42,909 nt of DNA from Thermotogota bacterium ADurb.Bin062 (GTDB lineage: Bacteria; Thermotogota; Thermotogae; MWEM01): contig MWEM01000022.1 of the NCBI GenBank assembly GCA_002071085.1, positions 1 through 42,909 of the forward strand, written 5' to 3'. Below the pieces are notes generated by a model. That model did no database searches and had not been told where the DNA came from. It saw only the letters and a list, made by a program, of their open reading frames with translations. Positions 41,142-42,909 of the stretch are shown here, one piece after another (the first letter of the stretch is position 1; every line of letters begins with the position of its first letter). Made by a program: the position numbers and the translations under genes.

Positions 41142-42446
41142 GTGAATAAAAGGTTAGGGTACCTAAAGACCGCGACAGCCGTGATCACCTTTTTAATGCT
41201 GGTGATCGTTCAATCGTTTATCCTACCCAAAGGAAACGCCAACCAGTTAGCGCAGGCGCTCATCATAGACGGATTCATCTTACTCGGCATCTACACCTTC
41301 CGGGGGTTTCGATGGGGCCACCGGACCTCGCTAAACGCCTTGCTCAACTCCGTTTTCGTTGGAAGCCTGTTTGGAAGCCTTCTATCGCTCATTCCGATCT
41401 ACTTTTTCCCGCAGCGCGTCTCCTCCCTCTTTCTCCTACTCAGCCTTTTATTGAGCATCGCCGGCGCTCCCGTCCTCTTTTTCATCGCTTTGCGTTTGTT
41501 TATCAAATACTGCCCCACACGCCGATATTTGGTCATAGGCAAGAAAGAACAGATCGAACCCCTCTTGGAAGAGGTTAGAAAAGCCTCTTTCGACAAAATC
41601 CAGATATACCGTTATATGAACCCGTCTTCTATCGCCTTGACACAAGAGTTGGACAACGCAAGCGCCTTCGATGGGATTTTGGTCGCCGATCAGCAACTGG
41701 CCGATCATGTCGAACCCATCCTCAATCAAGTCCACGACCGGCGGATACCGGTCGAATACCTCCCGAACTTAGTGGAGGACACGTTACAAAGGATTCCGCT
41801 CTCTTTGATCGAAACCTTCAAGGATTACTACGAGATCGCCTTTTCGAAAGCGAACGACTCTCCGGCTAAACGCCTTTTCGACGTCATTCTCGCCATCGCG
41901 GCGTTGGTTTTCTCCTCTCCCCTTCTGGCGCTGTTTAGCCTTCTCATCCTCATCGAAAGCGGATTACCCGTCATCTTCAAACAGACAAGGACCGGGAAAG
42001 GATTTGCTCCTTTCGTCGTCTACAAATTTCGGTCATTGAGAGAGATCAGCAGAAGCAAACTCGACAAACTGGAAAACCCAAATCAGACGATCGAACAGCG
42101 GGCGACCAAAGTCGGCAAGGTCCTACGTTTGACGCGTTTCGACGAAATCCCACAGTTTTGGAATGTCCTGAAAGGTGATATGTCTGTAATTGGGCCCCGA
42201 CCGGAGATGGCCGCCTATCACGAAATGGGAATGCAGCGGATACCGTTCTACCGTTTTCGCTACAGCCTGAAGCCTGGGATCACGGGCTGGGCGCAAATCC
42301 ACTATAAGCACACCTCCTCTCCAGAAGAGTACGCGGTTAAAACCGAGTACGATTTATACTATATAAAAAATCGCACAATTCTACTCGACCTTCAGATCAC
42401 CTTACACACAATCGAAACCGTCTTGGGGCTCCGCGGGTCAAAATAA
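41142..42446 (+). CDS. Polyprenyl-phosphate sugar-1-phosphate transferase
   Basis: About 434 residues, of the WbaP/WcaJ initiating transferase type that places the first sugar phosphate on undecaprenyl phosphate for exopolysaccharide or O-glycan synthesis. Four N-terminal membrane helices and a middle domain precede the catalytic domain from about 255: KRLFDVILAIAAL, a reentrant helix, KQTRTGKGFAPFVVYKFRSL, RLTRFDEIPQFWNVLKGDM, SVIGPRPEM and KPGITGWAQIHY. I chose GTG 41142, which has GCAGGAG eight bases upstream and sits after the promoter. An ATG at 41121 has no ribosome site and lies at the expected RNA start. Confidence 0.92.
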   Translation: MNKRLGYLKTATAVITFLMLVIVQSFILPKGNANQLAQALIIDGFILLGIYTFRGFRWGHRTSLNALLNSVFVGSLFGSLLSLIPIYFFPQRVSSLFLLLSLLLSIAGAPVLFFIALRLFIKYCPTRRYLVIGKKEQIEPLLEEVRKASFDKIQIYRYMNPSSIALTQELDNASAFDGILVADQQLADHVEPILNQVHDRRIPVEYLPNLVEDTLQRIPLSLIETFKDYYEIAFSKANDSPAKRLFDVILAIAALVFSSPLLALFSLLILIESGLPVIFKQTRTGKGFAPFVVYKFRSLREISRSKLDKLENPNQTIEQRATKVGKVLRLTRFDEIPQFWNVLKGDMSVIGPRPEMAAYHEMGMQRIPFYRFRYSLKPGITGWAQIHYKHTSSPEEYAVKTEYDLYYIKNRTILLDLQITLHTIETVLGLRGSK

Positions 42447-42703
42447 CGTCCGAGTATTTTTCGAACCGGGAACACCTGGGAGCGCCGGACTTCAGTCCGA
42501 CACGTGTGTTTCACGGTTTTTCCGAGAATGCTTGGCCCGACTTTCGACCGGTTTTGGAGAAAAAGGGAAAAAATAAGAAAAAACAACGCTGAAACCCGCA
42601 TGAAATCGTTGAAAATTTTGGATTTTTAGAAAGTAGTGGCCTAATAGTGTAACAGTTTCGAGTATAAATGGAAACGATTCGCTTTTCGTGGTATCCTATC
42701 CCT
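42447..42703. other. Intergenic region before the IS1634-like gene
   Basis: It holds the minus-strand hairpin repeat (42475-42501), an A/T-rich stretch, and the short leader of the transposase gene, which includes TAATAGTGTAACAG near 42642. The left end of the insertion sequence should lie here, but its inverted repeat cannot be defined because the right end is outside the window. Confidence 0.5.
42475..42501 (-). repeat. Hairpin repeat, minus-strand copy
   Basis: On the minus strand GTCGGACTGAAGTCCGGC is followed by GCTCCCAGG. The stem has G-C at the fifth pair and a G-T wobble at the second. Confidence 0.85.
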
Positions 42704-42909
42704 ATGTTTATACGTCAGTCAAGAACTCGAAGAGTCTCAAATGGAAAGATATATACCAAATATGTCCTCGTGGAATCCGTGCGTACAGAGAAAGGACCTC
42801 GTCAGAGAACGATTATGCATCTGGGCTCTTTCGATTTACCGAAAGAACGATGGAAAGAACTGGCGGCCTGTTTGGAAAGAAAGCTATCCGGACAGAGTAC
42901 CTTTCAAGA
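42704..42909 (+). CDS. IS1634-like (IS4 superfamily) transposase, N-terminal part
   Basis: An open frame from ATG 42704 runs off the window. The first 68 residues begin with MFIRQSRTRRVSNGKIYTKY, then LVESVRTEKGPRQRTIMHLG and LPKERWKELAACLE. This is the typical N-terminus of IS1634-group DDE transposases, in which a short beta-rich head (FIR..., Y.yLVEs.R...gkprqr.i..LG) precedes the catalytic domain. The catalytic residues would be outside the window, so completeness cannot be judged. There is no clear ribosome site in front of the ATG, which is not unusual for transposases. Confidence 0.8.
   Translation, partial: MFIRQSRTRRVSNGKIYTKYVLVESVRTEKGPRQRTIMHLGSFDLPKERWKELAACLERKLSGQSTFQ

Overview
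This is a window of about 43 kb from a bacterial chromosome with roughly balanced base composition. It is packed with housekeeping genes and broken by a few repeat-rich intergenic islands. The gene set gives mixed hints about the host. The adjacent ECF-type ATPase pair, TmcAL, a PspC/LiaF-like module and a catabolic lysine 5,6-aminomutase suggest an anaerobic amino-acid fermenter of Firmicutes-like or Thermotogota-like affinity. A probable TolC-like exported protein and a prepilin peptidase hint that an outer envelope layer is possible. The sequence alone does not fix the phylum. Translation often starts at GTG or TTG, with strong GGAGG-type ribosome binding sites.

Layout. Minus strand 44-1740: an exported alpha/beta hydrolase and a GNAT acetyltransferase, ending in a terminator. 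1741-2245: a repeat island. Minus strand 2246-11472: a tight run read as punA, rlmI, a GH13 glycosidase-family protein, prfA, a pilin-like protein without a leader peptide, an exported seven-blade WD40 protein and a prepilin peptidase. Plus strand 11599-13011: an unknown C-terminally anchored protein, then rpsT with its own consensus promoter and a terminator. Minus strand 13127-19701: prmC, ruvB, kamD, kamE, ychF and an M42 aminopeptidase. 19702-20409: a second repeat island. 20410-23953: a DUF3795-like protein, murG, a flavodoxin-like protein (plus strand) and a HemW-like radical SAM protein. 23954-24617: a third repeat island that contains a MITE-like element with inverted ends.

Plus strand 24618-41100 is one almost gap-free run of co-directional genes: frr, uppS, cdsA, alaS, a THEP1-like NTPase, an asparaginase, a TolC-like exported protein, an AI-2E-type permease, holA, two unrecognised membrane proteins, a PspC protein, a LiaF-like protein, a GNAT, a DUF72 protein, two ECF ATPases and tmcAL. 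A polyprenyl-phosphate sugar transferase follows under its own promoter. The window ends inside an IS1634-like transposase gene.

The most distinctive features are the non-coding repeats: a small hairpin family (at least seven copies, with paired base changes in the stem), a roughly 60 bp repeat (four copies), CACAGAG-type periodic repeats, and a roughly 230 bp MITE-like element whose end sequence recurs at a second locus. Among the proteins, the most interesting are the WD40/pilin-like/prepilin-peptidase group, the orphan kamDE pair, the unknown tail-anchored protein, and the envelope genes around pspC. I saw no CRISPR array, tRNA, rRNA, prophage or recognisable defence system.
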